The notes beneath the pieces were generated by a model. It did not search any database, was not told the DNA's origin, and saw only the letters and a list, made by a program, of their open reading frames with translations. A DNA stretch of 64,000 nucleotides. Origin: Diadophis punctatus similis (taxonomy: Eukaryota; Chordata; Lepidosauria; Squamata; Dipsadidae). Of this stretch, positions 35,262 through 46,539 are shown piece by piece. The number at the start of each line of letters is the position of its first letter. Position 1 is the first letter of the stretch. The stretch covers positions 15,486,001 to 15,550,000 of the forward strand of contig JALIGW010000013.1 of assembly GCA_023053685.1 (NCBI GenBank), written 5' to 3'. The translations under genes and the position numbers were made by a program.

Positions 35262-35730
35262 CCTCCCTATCTATACCTACACAGCCTCTGCAAACTTCAA
35301 CCATATCACTTGGATCGTTTGGGGCAGAGATGTTTAACTGAATGTCATCCATAGTCTGATAAAACCTAAGCCCATACTGATGGTTAACCTCTCCTAGCAG
35401 TTCATGCCAGTGTTAAATAATTGTGGAGAAAGAGTTCAAGTCCCATGGCACCCACATAGCAGAGGCCTAAGGATCAACTTTTCCTCCGATACCAACATTG
35501 CCTGGAAGCAACCACTGAAGAAGGACAATCCTTGAAGGATAGTGCTTCCAATGCCCAGCCTTCCCAGCTGTTTCAGAGGGATCATGATTAATGATGACAA
35601 ATGGTGTTGGAAGATGAAGAAGAGCCAGGATGGATATTTTATCCAAATTGCAAGTCTTCCAAAAATTATCTACGGTACAAATGCAATCAATGCCATTGCG
35701 GTGTTATAGCTTGGCTTGAACCCTGAAAAG
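35262..35730 (-). pseudogene. L2-type LINE RT remnant, minus strand
   Basis: The plus-strand text 'catactgatggttaacctct', 'cccatggcacccacatagca' and 'gatcatgattaatgatgaca' corresponds to antisense L2 reverse transcriptase. In less decayed copies the last block is the antisense of a motif like FDTIDH. Too degraded for a frame; no catalytic residues remain in order. Confidence 0.6.
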
Positions 35731-35734
35731 TATT

Positions 35735-37435
35735 CAGTATATCTGGGTTCGGCTGTGACCTATTAGGAGTGGTCAGACTATAGCCAAGCAGGTGGAGCGA
35801 CCCCCTTTACTTTTACCACCAGCTGAATGTGTCTACACGTTACCTGCTAGAACCAACCAGGAGGACCATGCATCTAACACACAGGTGGCAAGACCCTGAC
35901 AAGCTCCCCAGAGCAGCCAGATTGAACTCTACCAGGTAACTAGTCAAGACTGTCCTTCAGTCATCTCTGTAGGAACAGAGCTGCAGCTTCAAATGAATCC
36001 AAGCAACTGTATCTGTCAAATGCTAAGCATAATTTTCATAACCATAATGTTCCAAATATGCTTTAGATGGAAGAGAACGATTTATCCCAAAAGGGACTTT
36101 GGTTGGTTGTATGCAAATGCAATAAGAGTAGAAATAAGCATAAGAATGTACACACACAAAACACGTACAATTCTGTTATTTGCATTGCCCTAGTTTACAG
36201 GAGAACAGACATAAAGCAAGTGTTTTTCTTTAAATTGTCAAAGGTTAGCCATGAGCATTTTAAAAAATGATTATTAATTCACTTTCTGATAAAAAAATAG
36301 GGCGGGATAAATGAAAACATTGACAGACCCTTAGCTCTAGCCACAGGGTGGCGAATTGCTATAAACAACTTTTTAAAAAATTCCTGAGGCATACCTTATC
36401 CTTGAAAGTTTACCCTAATTATATGTAGTTTTGCTAATGTTTTGAGCTGCCCTTCATTCCATTCAGCCAGACCTAGACTCAGCTTCTCCAAAGAGATAGA
36501 GGAAACAGCTTCTATTCACACCTGACATCAATTTCCTTTGATGTTCGCAGTCTAAATGAAAATGCTACAGCAAAGCTGTATTTGTGAAGAGTACAGGATG
36601 CCTTGAAATGATAGAAGGTATTTTCCTCATTAAAGCAGCCATAACAGATAGTTAGATATGATGCTGTCCCTCACCTTCCTGCTAATTAATGACTATGATT
36701 GCAACCCCAAATAAGATCAGGCAATTAAAGGTGGTAACATTTCAGAAGCAAAGTAAATATACAATGCTCTTTGGAATGACTGCCTGTAGATAAATAAAAG
36801 TTGATCTTAGCAACATTAACATATAAGTGTACGGTTCTAGCAGAAACTGCCAGAAGTAGGAAACACTGTAATGTTGGCTTTTAATTGAAATAGGAGGTAG
36901 ATGTTGAAGCAGGAACAACACCTCATTTTTTGTAAAGTCTAATATCATCAAATCTCAAATTTTGTGAATAAACCATATCCATTAGTACAAACGAAAACAA
37001 AGCAAAGTCACCTCTATTCCTGTACATAAACCAATCTAAATCAAGTACAACCTGTATAATTCTGCAACTTTCTAAACCATTGTTTGGAACATTTATAACT
37101 TTCCACTGTTCTTTTTCTAATGGGCTAACACGTTTACTTTTTAGAATGGATTATTTGTGGAAAAGAACATTTATATTATTTGGAGTTTCTTTTTAAAGTG
37201 CCTTAAGGTCTTTTACTGAACCACGCACACACATATACCCATTGCGTTATTTAATTTCAGGGTGAGCTATATTATGCAAAGTGCAGAAAATGGAAGAGAC
37301 AAAATTAGAGCACGGTTTCTGTACCTTAATATATTGATGAAAAAAAATGACAAGAGGTGTGCTATGTTCTGATTTGAATGCAACAGTGGAAGAACAGAGT
37401 TTGCACCATGATGTCATCAAGCAGGTGTCATCACA
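35735..37435. other. No recognised feature
   Basis: AT-rich; nothing I can support. Confidence 0.5.
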
Positions 37436-37789
37436 TGTCTTCAGCGTCAAATGTTGTTCCTTTCACTGACACCCATGGAGAAGAGCACTAAATTTTATTT
37501 ATGCCAACACCATTATTTCTCTCTCATCTTTCTATCCTTGTTTGCCACTCATCTATATTCTGCTTTCTATGCTACTTTTTGTTCTTTTAAATTCTCAACC
37601 CTTTTTGAGATTTGTATCAACTGCATCCAAGTACAACTTTGTGAACTTTCCTTCTTCTCCCTCCGTTCCTTTTCCTTCATTGGTTGCTTTTCGAGTTGAT
37701 TCACACTCACCTTCTTTATATAAACAAACCACTTCAATGTATTCCTTTTTTTTACTGATAGTTCGTTTTTTATTTTAAATCACATTCAT

Positions 37790-38445
37790 TCAGCACCCCT
37801 TCATTCTTTATTCTTGTATGTGTACCACACACAATCATTTCTACTCATCTTTAAGTATCCTCTGACAGAGGCAACTCTCACACCCATGTAACAAAGTAGA
37901 CAGGAACTCACTCTTATTCACTGTCATTTTCACTTCTTTCAATGTACATCAGATCACTTGCTTCTATTTTCTGTCAGTACTTGCACATCTTAGAATTTCT
38001 CCACTTCCCCATCTTTAGAAAAACATTCTGCCTAAGTTTACAAAATGAGCTTTGTAAGTTTTTAATAGTTTGCAATTGTTCAGTGCATTTTCTCTGAAGT
38101 CTTCCATATTTTAATTTTAATGCATTTCTTTTCAGTTCCATTCTCTTTGTTGCATCATACAAGCCAGCAGTGGGCTGCTCCCAGTTCAGACTGGTTCTTA
38201 AAACCGGTAGTGGCAGGATGCTCCGCCCACCCGCCCGAGACACTTCTGCACATGTGCAGAAGCGTCGCGCCCGCAAGCGCCCGCGCCAACCAGTGACAAA
38301 CTAATTCAGAACCCATCATTGATACAAGCCTTCCAACATTCACTGTAAATTATTTGAGTTCCCAGTCAAGACTATGCATAATCTACCTTCACTCAAATTT
38401 TAACAAATATGGCTTCAACACCACAATTCCTTATGCATTTATCGA
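37790..38445 (-). pseudogene. Possible LINE ORF remnant, minus strand, split by a MITE
   Basis: The minus-strand reading near 37.80-37.90 kb contains TRIKNEGVLNECDL, preceded by a YGSES-like reading. This resembles the C-terminal region of endonuclease-RT LINEs. The pyrimidine-rich plus strand from 37.44 kb may belong to the same remnant. The hAT-type element at 38165-38321 interrupts it. Weak evidence. Confidence 0.3.
38165..38321. mobile_element. 157-bp hAT-type MITE with perfect 8-bp target duplication
   Basis: The direct repeat atacaagc lies on both sides (38157-38164 and 38322-38329). The ends cagcagtgggctg and gaacccatcattg are imperfect inverted repeats. The interior is GC-rich with tgcacatgtgca (38247-38258) and 'gcgtcgcgcccgcaagcgcc'. 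Non-coding. Confidence 0.9.
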
Positions 38446-38504
38446 TAAGCAGTGGCAACTGCAGTGGGTATCAAAACAGGGGAAAATGGCAGCTTTAATG
38501 TTTT

Positions 38505-38665
38505 GATCCTCATCTTTATTTATTTATTTATTTTTATTTATTTATTTGAGGTTCTTCTATGCCGCCCTACTCCCTCAGGACTCAGGGTGGCATACAACAT
38601 CTCATCCCTTTGCATGTGTTTTGACATCAAACATATGTACAAAGGGTGGGTGGGGAGGGAGTCCT
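38505..38665 (-). mobile_element. LINE 3' end, minus strand, with (TTTA)n
   Basis: (TTTA)n at 38513-38550 is followed by 'ttcttctatgccgccctact' and 'gactcagggtggcatacaac', which on the minus strand is the usual squamate L2-like end with an (AAAT)n tail. Confidence 0.6.
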
Positions 38666-38669
38666 GGTT

Positions 38670-39515
38670 CTTCCAAAAAGAGTAGAATTCTATCCAGGAC
38701 AGATACACTATCTGTTTTCCAAATCCTGGAATAATCTCTATCAAAAGTTATATCTTAATAAGATTCAGATATGCTTCTTGCTCACCATTGCACTCAGATT
38801 TTGACTTAGGACCAGCCTAATGAATCCAAGATTAAAAATATAAACACCAAAAATTGACAGACTTGCTTTAAAATTTCATCAGAACAATCATGGTGTTCAA
38901 ACACAGGATGTTCTGAGAGAACAAAATGAAGTTGGGATGGCCACAAAATAGGCTGGGAAGGCCCATTCCAGATCTATAGGATAGGCTGGAATGAAAGGAT
39001 ACAAGGAAAAAGTCACATCATCACTAGCCCCAAAACTGCTATTGTTCCCAATTTGTCAACAAAACTCTATTTTAGTGCTCAAGGCTAAAAGTAGGATCGC
39101 CATGAAATATTAATATTTTGTATATTAAGCCATACTTCTAACTGTGATATAATATTGTCTGTATGCTCTGGGTTAAGGAGTGACTGGGGACATATTTATA
39201 CTGCAATTAAATTAAGAGGCAGCTTTGCCATACTCAGTAACCTCCAAAGTGAATGACTTTGTGAAATAAAAGGTTGTGTTTAAGATATAATATGTCCATT
39301 TAAGTTCCATATTCATGTTCACCAAATAAATGATCCTGTGCAAATAAGGCAATATTTGTTTCATACCATTGAAAAAAAACAAAGCAAATGGTTTAATTAT
39401 ACACAGAAATATGTTGTTAATATTAAGTAAACCTAGAAATAATGTAGAAAAATGGATTCAACTTGCAGATCTCTCTTTTTTATCATTACATACATTTTGG
39501 ACTTGGGATTTTAAA
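38670..39515. other. No recognised feature
   Basis: AT-rich; no supported content. Confidence 0.5.
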
Positions 39516-39521
39516 ACAAGG

Positions 39522-39560
39522 ACACACACACACACACATGCGCGCACACACACACACATA
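39522..39560. repeat. (AC)n microsatellite
   Basis: Two AC runs separated by 'atgcgcg'. Confidence 0.95.
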
Positions 39561-39610
39561 TAACTTATATATTGAAATATAGAAGACATGGTCATTTAAT
39601 TATATTCTAC

Positions 39611-39876
39611 CAGAGGTGGGTTCCTGCCGGTTCGGGCCGGTTCTATAGAACTGGTGGTGGGAATTTCCGAACTCGCAGCGATGGCCGACTGGCCACATCC
39701 CTGAACTGGCTCTCCTGGCGGCGCCGTAGGCACCACCATCTTGTTTTTCGCTTCTGCACATGCGCAGAAGCTGTTTTTTGCTTCTGGGCATGTGCAGAAG
39801 CTGGGTTTTTAGCACTGCACCCACGCGGCGCATGAGGAAGCGAACCGGCAGCGAGGTAAGTCAGAACTCACCCCTG
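39611..39876. mobile_element. 266-bp hAT-type MITE with perfect 8-bp target duplication
   Basis: Both flanks are tattctac (39603-39610 and 39877-39884). The termini cagaggtgggttc and gaactcacccctg are inverted repeats with two mismatches. The interior is GC-rich, with paired 'cttctg-catg-cagaag' palindromes (39751-39770 and 39780-39800). Same terminal type as 41843-42295. Confidence 0.93.
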
Positions 39877-40242
39877 TATTCTACTATATTCTCAATATTA
39901 ATGCTTTCTTTTTTACTGCAACAACAGCTACAAAAATGTCTTCAGTGTGATAAGACTGCAAAAGCATTTTAGGAAATCATAGCAGAGAATTTGGATGTGG
40001 ACTATAATTGTAGGTCCTCATGAATGGCCCAGCCTCATCTAGCAGGATTTCATTGAAGCCAAGACTTCCTATTTTATTTATTTATCAAGCTTGCTGTCTA
40101 TCTTACCATCTTTAATCATTGAATCTCTGGATTATAGAAGCAGAAGACATATAAAAACTTTGACAGGCTAGAATACATGGCTGAATTTAAGACAATAAAT
40201 TCTAACAGATTGCATTGAAACTTCTGCATCTGCATACCAAAC

Positions 40243-40330
40243 GTGTGTATGTGTGTGTGTTGTGTGTGTGTGTGTATACATATATACATACATATATACA
40301 TATATACATACATAAATACACACACATACA

Positions 40331-40361
<31 letters not shown>

Positions 40362-40382
40362 GTACATACATACATACATACA

Positions 40383-40416
<34 letters not shown>

Positions 40417-40422
40417 CATATA
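40243..40422. repeat. (GT)n/(ATAC)n/(CATA)n compound microsatellite
   Basis: GT units pass into TATACA and then a long (CATA)n. Open frames of Tyr/Ile/His/Thr or Met/Tyr/Val/Cys here are artefacts. Confidence 0.97.
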
Positions 40423-40429
40423 TTTGGCT

Positions 40430-41130
40430 GACTCACAGAATTATCAACAGTGATGAATGTCAGGATTATTGAAATTTCCATTTAATATTTTGCTTCCCTC
40501 TGTGGAACACCCATTTTACAATCTGAGATTTGAGATATGAGGTCTGACCTCATAGAGGGGGAAACAGTCAGTTGACATCTACACTTTCGCTTTCCAAAAT
40601 TAATTTTCTTGAGATTAGAAAATCCATTTTCAGGGAGAGCTGAAAGAGAACATGATAGGGTATAGAAGGCAAGAGAAGAGAGGGTCCTCTGTGATTTCAG
40701 TCCTATATAATACCTAGCAAATGTGCCAAATTTTTAGATAGTGTCCGATGAAGTCTTCTTCCCTTTTTTTCACTAGTTCTCTTGGAATTTGATGAAAATA
40801 GAATACTTTCAAAATTATATTCAAGACAGTTTCTTAGAAATTCTCATGGGTGAAGTGTTTGCATTTAGTTAGGTAAGGGCCTAAGGGTAATCTCGACTTC
40901 CCTTGCATAATTGTCTCTCCAGCAGTCTCCAGTCTCACTGGCTTCAAGATTCAGTTATGACCCCAAGGAGGACAACTCTTCCCATTGGCTTTTTCAGAAA
41001 TAATGTTAACATCATGACAAAGAAATCATGCACTTGAAAAATTGTTGGTAAATTTGATCTTCTGCTACCACAAATATTGGGTAAAACTTTGGAAGTCTGT
41101 GCAAAGTAAGTGCAAAAATGTTTAAATATA
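40430..41130. other. No recognised feature
   Basis: No gene or repeat seen, apart from a short run of ATC units at 41136-41166 which belongs to the R4 copy's tail. Confidence 0.5.
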
Positions 41131-41134
41131 TTTT

Positions 41135-41745
41135 CATCATCATCATCGTCATCATTATCATTATTCATTGCACAGTCAGCCAGATGTTCAGACTGGGTTT
41201 GGCATTTTTGTCTACCTATTGTCCTTACCAAGGACCTGGAATAGGCAAATCTGGATGTTTGACGGTGTTATAGATATCATCACAGGATGGAAGCTGTTCC
41301 AAGTAAAGCCATCTTCTGCAATTGACTGATGGCAAATTTGTCAAGCCAATTGTGTTCAAGTGATGCTTCAGTTGTTTTGGGATTGCACTCAAGGCACCTA
41401 TTACTATTGGTGCTACCCTTGCTTGCCTTTGCCATAGTCATTCTATTTCTATTTGTAGGTCTTTGCATTTTATTATCTTTTCCAGTTCTTTCTCTTCCTC
41501 TTCTATTCTGCTGTCTCCAGGCACTGCCACATCCACTATCCAGACTTTTTTGTCTTTCTTATCAACAACTGTTAAGTTCCAGATGTCATGTGGCAGGTGC
41601 CTGTCTATCTGAATTCTGAAGTCCCAGAGCAATTTAACTTCTTCATTTTCTAGGATTTTTTCTATTTTGTGGTCCCACAGTTCTTGCTTACAGGCAAATG
41701 ATATTTCTTGCATATCTTCCAATGCACCATTGTTGCTACTTTGTC
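41135..41745 (-). pseudogene. Decayed R4/Dong-type copy, minus strand, third lineage
   Basis: The frame 41722-41438 contains VKLLWDFRIQIDRHLPHDIW, IVDVAVPGDSRIEEEEKELE and IIKCKDLQIEIE. The terminal block (SQLQKMALLGTASIL) follows in the frame ending at 41280. These are the restriction-like endonuclease and C-terminus of R4 elements. The expected Pro-Asp is replaced (HDIWNL in place of TPDITL), so the first endonuclease Asp is gone. Its tail is ATG/ATA-like (41136-41166 on the plus strand reads ATC/ATT), not pure TAA. More diverged than the 6-12.7 kb family. Confidence 0.85.
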
Positions 41746-44130
41746 ATGCTGGGACAGTAGGCACGCTGGTGCACTTATGCATGCCCCCTTAGGGACTTCT
41801 TAAGAAACATGTAAGGTCCACAGTAGACAGTTTAAGGTAAAACAGGGTGGGTTCTAACTTACCTCACTGCCAGTTCTCTTCCTCCCACGCCATGTGGGCG
41901 TGCCTCTTGGGTCCGCGCGTGCTTTGCACGTGCACCTATGTGCAATACCGAAAAATCTGAAAAAAAAGCTGAAAACAAAATGGTGACCGCATGCACAGTG
42001 CCAGAAACTTGTCTTCTGCGCATGCTCAGAAGAAAAAATAAATAAATAAAAAATAAAATAAAAATTGATTTTTTTAAAAAAAAGCCGAAAACAAGATGGC
42101 GACTGCATGTACAGTGCCAGAAACTCAGTTTCTGCACATGCTCAAAAGAAAAAAAAGAAAAAAAATTTCAAAAAATTTCAAAAAAATTTCAAAAAAAAGA
42201 TGGCGGCACCCGGGTCGGTGACGTCATTGTGACATCACCAGTGGGTCGCTACCAGTTCAGGTGGACTGGTCTGAACCAGGAGGAACCCACCCCTGAGGTA
42301 AAAGATATGGGGGTTTGAGAAACTAACAACAGGATCAAGTAGAGTGTTCCAGACATTTACTACTCTATTGCTGAAGTCGTATTTTCCGCAATCAAGATTA
42401 GAGCGGATTAAATTTAGCTTGTATTTATTGATAGCCTTAGTGTTATTGCGGTTGAAGTTAAACTAATTGTTAACAGATAGGACGTTAAGGTAGATGATCT
42501 TGTGTACTAAGCTTAGGTCGGAACGTAGACGGTGTAGATCAAGGTTATCCAGGCCTAAAATTTCAAGCCTGGTGGTATAAGGAATTTTATTGCGAGCAGA
42601 GGATTTAGTACTCTTCTTGTAAAATACCTCTGCACCCATCTAATGTATTAATGTCTGAAATACAGTGTGGGTTCCAGGCAGGTGAGCAGTATTCAAGGAT
42701 AGGTCTGGCAAAGGTTTTGTATGCCTTAGTTAGAAGTAAAACATTACCAGAGAGAAAACTTCGTAAAATAAGGTTGACAACTCTTAATGCCTTTTTAGCA
42801 ATGTTGTTACAGTTAGCTCTGGGGCTTAGATCTTTTGAAATGAGTACTCCTAGGTCCTTGACAGAGTGTGGGTCATTTTTTAGTTCATCTCCACCCAGCT
42901 TGTATTTGATATTTTGATTTTTACTGCCAATGTGCAGGACTGAGCATTTGTTAGCAGAGATTTGGAGTTGCCAATTGTTTGACCATTCAGATACATAATC
43001 TAGGATGTTTTGTAGGGTAGTAGAATTGTCTCTGTGTTAAATAGTTTTACATCATTGGCAAAGAGGACGCAGCTGCTTATAATATGATCACAAAGGTCAT
43101 TTATATAAAGCAGAAAGAGTGTTGGTCCTAGAATGCTGCCTTGGGAAACACCACTGTTAACTGGTGCAGGGTTTGATATAGCGTTTCCAATTTTAACTAC
43201 TTGTTGCCTGTTTGATAGGAATGTAGCTATTCACTTGTGCAAAAATCCAGAACTTAGTTTTAACAGAAGTTTGTCATGTACGACTGCATCAAAGGCTTTG
43301 CAGAAATCTATGTAGATTGCATCTATTGCTTTGCCCTGGTCGAGTTGTGAGCTACAAATGTTTTTGCAATGTATGAGTTGCAGATTACATGACAAATTTT
43401 TCCTGAAACCAAATTGCTTATTAGAGGGTAGGTTATTTGTCACTAAGTGGAGGGTGATGGATTGGTTTATGATGGATTCCATGACTTTACAGGTGATGCA
43501 GCAAAGGGAGATTGGTCTATAATTCTCAACAAGGCCAGGGTCACCTTTTTTGAAGATAGGTATGACTGTTGCTAATGACCATAGGTCAGGCAATGAGCTC
43601 ATTCTAAAAGATACTTCATAGATGGTGCTTAGAGGTTCAGCTATAGTGGAGGAGAGCTTTTTTTTAGAAAGTAGCCATATATTCCATCAGGACCAATAGA
43701 TAGAGATGGCTTTAGTTTGTGTAGTGCCCTTTTGATGGAATCTTCAGTAAAATCAATGTGGATTAGATCACTGCAATTGGTTGAGTCATGACTAGGAAAT
43801 GAGGGGGAGATGCCATTGCTGTTGACAAAGACTGAACTGAAAAAAGTGTTGAAGAGATTAGCCTTAATGGCATCATCTTTATATCTTCACCATTTTGTCC
43901 TTTTAGAGGTGGGATGGTTTTTGAGTCTTTAAGTTTGGCGTTTACGAAATTATAGAAGGCATAATTGGATTTTGTGTGTAACAGCTCTTCCTCCTGTTTG
44001 CAGTGGTAATTGGTACATTATGTTTTTATTTGGTGGCATAAGGTTTTGTATCAGGTTTTGAAGTTAGCTACATAGCCAGTTTTATTTTTCCACCAAAGGG
44101 ATTTTTTAAAATTTGTAGTCAATCTGGATG
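41746..44130 (-). pseudogene. CR1/L3-type LINE, long 5'-truncated copy, minus strand
   Basis: From 44.1 kb downward on the minus strand come a pre-RT linker, RT fingers (VIPIFKKGDPGLVENYRPIS, frame 43602-43231), palm motif A with YIDFCKAFD, then the second catalytic motif read as LFANDVKLF near 43.05 kb, where FADD is expected, so one Asp is replaced by Asn. The RT thumb and C-terminus follow (antisense 'agacctatccttgaatactg' near 42.70 kb). Frameshifts and stops are frequent. The 3' UTR resumes at 41842 after a 453-bp MITE and ends ~41746. The same family has a 3' end at 53.14-53.58 kb. Its upstream boundary is the LTR at 44157. Confidence 0.88.
41843..42295. mobile_element. 453-bp hAT-type MITE inserted in the CR1/L3 copy, perfect 8-bp duplication
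   Basis: aggtaaaa flanks it on both sides (41835-41842 and 42296-42303). The ends cagggtgggttc and gaacccacccctg are inverted repeats, one G short at the left. Inside, two related units (aagatggcgactgcatg/atggtgaccgcatgc with 'cagtgccagaaact') repeat, with tgcgcatgctca at 42017-42028. It cleanly interrupts the LINE, so it is younger than the LINE. Confidence 0.94.
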
Positions 44131-44482
44131 ATGATTGTGAGAAATGAATTTATTTTTGTTAAAAATGACATGTAATAAGAACCATAGTGTAACCATGTTG
44201 AATGTATAATGAAGATAAGCATTGTTTAATCACATGTAATCATTTTTGTTATGTCAGCGAGGTTACACTGACCTGACAAGTTGTTTGTCCTAGAATTATG
44301 CTGAGAGGGTGGGAAAGTAAAATAACAGGATATGTTGACAGGATGTATTTGCTGGGAAGCACCTAAAAAACCTGGGAAAGGAACATTAGGGACATCAGCA
44401 TGAGTTGGGGGCTTTCCAGAAAATGGGAGATACCCAAAAGTATGATGTAAGGGGGTGGAACCAAGGTGGGACTTGTGAGATG

Positions 44483-44487
44483 TATAA
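44483..44487 (+). promoter_or_regulatory. TATA box of the LTR
   Basis: tataa within 'tgtataagacctg', about 125 bp upstream of the aataaa signal, a normal spacing for a retroviral U3-R. Confidence 0.55.
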
Positions 44488-44610
44488 GACCTGTAACATG
44501 GAATATGGTTTCACCTGCTCCTCAGCCGTTGACTCCAGAGCTGTAAGGCTGCTGGGAGGAGTTGGGCCCTTGGCCAAGGTTTTCTGTTTATTTTTTTTGA
44601 TTTCTTTTTA

Positions 44611-44616
44611 AATAAA
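44611..44616 (+). promoter_or_regulatory. Poly(A) signal of the LTR
   Basis: aataaa followed by 'ttttattgcacatctggttt'. Confidence 0.55.
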
Positions 44617-44678
44617 TAGTTTTTATTGCACATCTGGTTTCCTGATTCTATTTGGTTTTTTTGGATTTTTCTAACAAT

Positions 44679-44697
44679 TGGCGAAGCCAGCCAGGAG
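44679..44697 (+). other. Primer-binding site, tRNA-Arg type
   Basis: tggcgaagccagccaggag matches the complement of the 3' end of a vertebrate tRNA-Arg (ACG) as I recall it, with one extra A. Position and match together support the LTR call. Confidence 0.65.
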
Positions 44698-44767
44698 TAA
44701 CGGACTCTCCCTCACTAGGCAAGTGAACGTCTTTAGACCTGGGGGTGCACCTGCTTCATTTTTAGGC

Positions 44768-44835
<68 letters not shown>

Positions 44836-44849
44836 TGTTGTTGTTGTTG

Positions 44850-44904
<55 letters not shown>
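44768..44904. repeat. (ATG)n(GTT)n(ATT)n compound microsatellite
   Basis: Three trinucleotide blocks in series. Open frames of Met/Val/Ile here are artefacts. Confidence 0.97.
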
Positions 44905-44909
44905 CTTAA

Positions 44910-46400
44910 AACAAAAAAGACCAATGACAAATGTACCTAAATGTACCCTTCTGTTACCAATCAATTGCTGCAGAAAGAGTCTGCAGATGTTGGAATGCTG
45001 TGTTTCAGACTGATAGGATTGCTCTGCCTAAGTAACAAAAGATGCTCATATTGTTCAACTCTAAAAGGGTGGAACCTGTGCCTTTATGGATATCACTGCA
45101 TACTGCGAATTCCCATTGATTAAGTTGACAAAGGCCAATGGTGATTTGGACTTGAATAACATCACAATTTCTCCCAGCCTGCAGTACTATAAGTCAGAAG
45201 AGTGAAGAATTTGCAGACGCAGATAGAAATATTTGAACAGGACATTTTAAACGATACTTTTAGAAAGTGTTACTCTCAAAACATAATCTAAACAGAAGTC
45301 CTACTCAAAAACAGAAACTTCAACAAGAGGGAAGAGACTTATGTTTCCCAAAGCAAGAATCAATGCCAGAATGTGTTTGCACTCATTCTTGCCATCTGGT
45401 TTCAATGCCATTTTTAATTTAAAAAATATGATATAAAAATAGATGAAAAGAGCCTCTAAGCAGATGCAGAGTGCATTTCTCTCATGACCAAATAATTGCC
45501 AAGAGTCTCTGAACTGAAAGATTATGGAGAGAGATTTTTCATATAAGAATGGGATGCGTCTATATTTACTCCGAACCTGGTATTTCCTTTCATAGGAATA
45601 AAACATTGGCAAGCAAAAAGAGAAATCATTTCTCATTCAAAGGAGAAGTTTCCAAATATCATAAGATCCTTCTTCCTATTCTTATTTCTGCCTTTATGCA
45701 CATCCTTCCTTTAATATAGACATCTGTCGAATTCCCCAATATTTGTAAGTATCCCTTCTGACTGGAACACTGGAACTGGATCTCAGGAGACCAGTGTTTA
45801 GAAGAAGAAGGTTACTGTTATTTTCCAAGTCCTGGGAATGTTCTTCTAGAGTGGCATTGGTGTTTTCAGCAATACATCAGATGTCAGATGCTTAAAAAAA
45901 GTTTGAAGCTTAGACTGCCACTTGAAACTGACTAGCTGATTAATTTTACTTAGCACATATCTAGCATGGAAAGGCATGCTATGCCTCAAGCAGTGTAAAT
46001 GCCCCAATTAGATGCATGACTGATTTTGATTTGGTTCATTATTTATTCACCATGCTGGCTATAGGGCTGCCTGTCTGATTAAGTCTTTGGACACAACTCC
46101 ATCCCAGTTGTGATTGGACAAACACTAAGCATAATAGAAGCCCACTGTTAAACTCACTGCAGTCTATAGTCTTCTGTGTATCAGTGTATAAGGAGAAAGT
46201 AACTAGACATTTTGAGAATTTGGGTTTGAAACGTTGGGTCCACTGAGATATTATAATGAAATTATTCTTAGAATGTTCTTTATTATTTAAATGAATAAAC
46301 CTTCTTGGAAATAAAAGGACTGTATTTCAAATTGTATATAATACCCTTAACATTATTGCTTGATTCAAAATGTCCTTAACAGATGCCTTAGCTTCAGATC
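44910..46400. other. No recognised feature
   Basis: AT-rich; unsupported short frames only. Confidence 0.5.
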
Positions 46401-46404
46401 CCTC

Positions 46405-46483
46405 CATCTCCCTCCCTCCCTCCCTCCCTCCCTCTTTCCCTCCCCCCTCTCTTTCTCATTCTCATTCTCTCTCTCTCTCTCTT

Positions 46484-46514
<31 letters not shown>

Positions 46515-46535
46515 CCCCCCCTCTCTCACACACAC
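46405..46535. repeat. (CCCT)n/(CT)n pyrimidine tract
   Basis: Pure pyrimidine strand with CCCT, CTTT and CTGT units ending in a short (CA)n. Confidence 0.95.
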
Positions 46536-46539
46536 ATGT

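Larger units (their letters stand above)
44157..44676 (+). mobile_element. Endogenous retrovirus-type LTR (520 bp)
   Basis: It starts TGTTA and ends TAACA, a perfect 5-bp terminal inverted repeat of the TG...CA type. A TATA box (tataa, 44483-44487) and a poly(A) signal (aataaa, 44611-44616) are in U3-R order, and a U5-like T-rich stretch follows. A primer-binding-site-like sequence begins two bases after its end (44679). Only ~70 bp of leader follows before microsatellite; no gag, pol or env is present. Hence a 5' LTR plus leader of a truncated provirus. It lies at the 5' border of the minus-strand CR1/L3 copy, so it may have inserted there. Confidence 0.75.

Noticed and set aside
40116..40481. 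Tyr/Met/Val/Cys and Thr/Tyr/Ile/His repeat proteins
   Set aside because: Translation of (CATA)n and (GT)n microsatellite.
44678..45013. Frame with a poly-Met run
   Set aside because: It crosses the primer-site leader and an (ATG)n microsatellite; no conserved protein.
45301..45636. 111-codon minus-strand frame
   Set aside because: No motif; nothing in the neighbourhood supports a gene.
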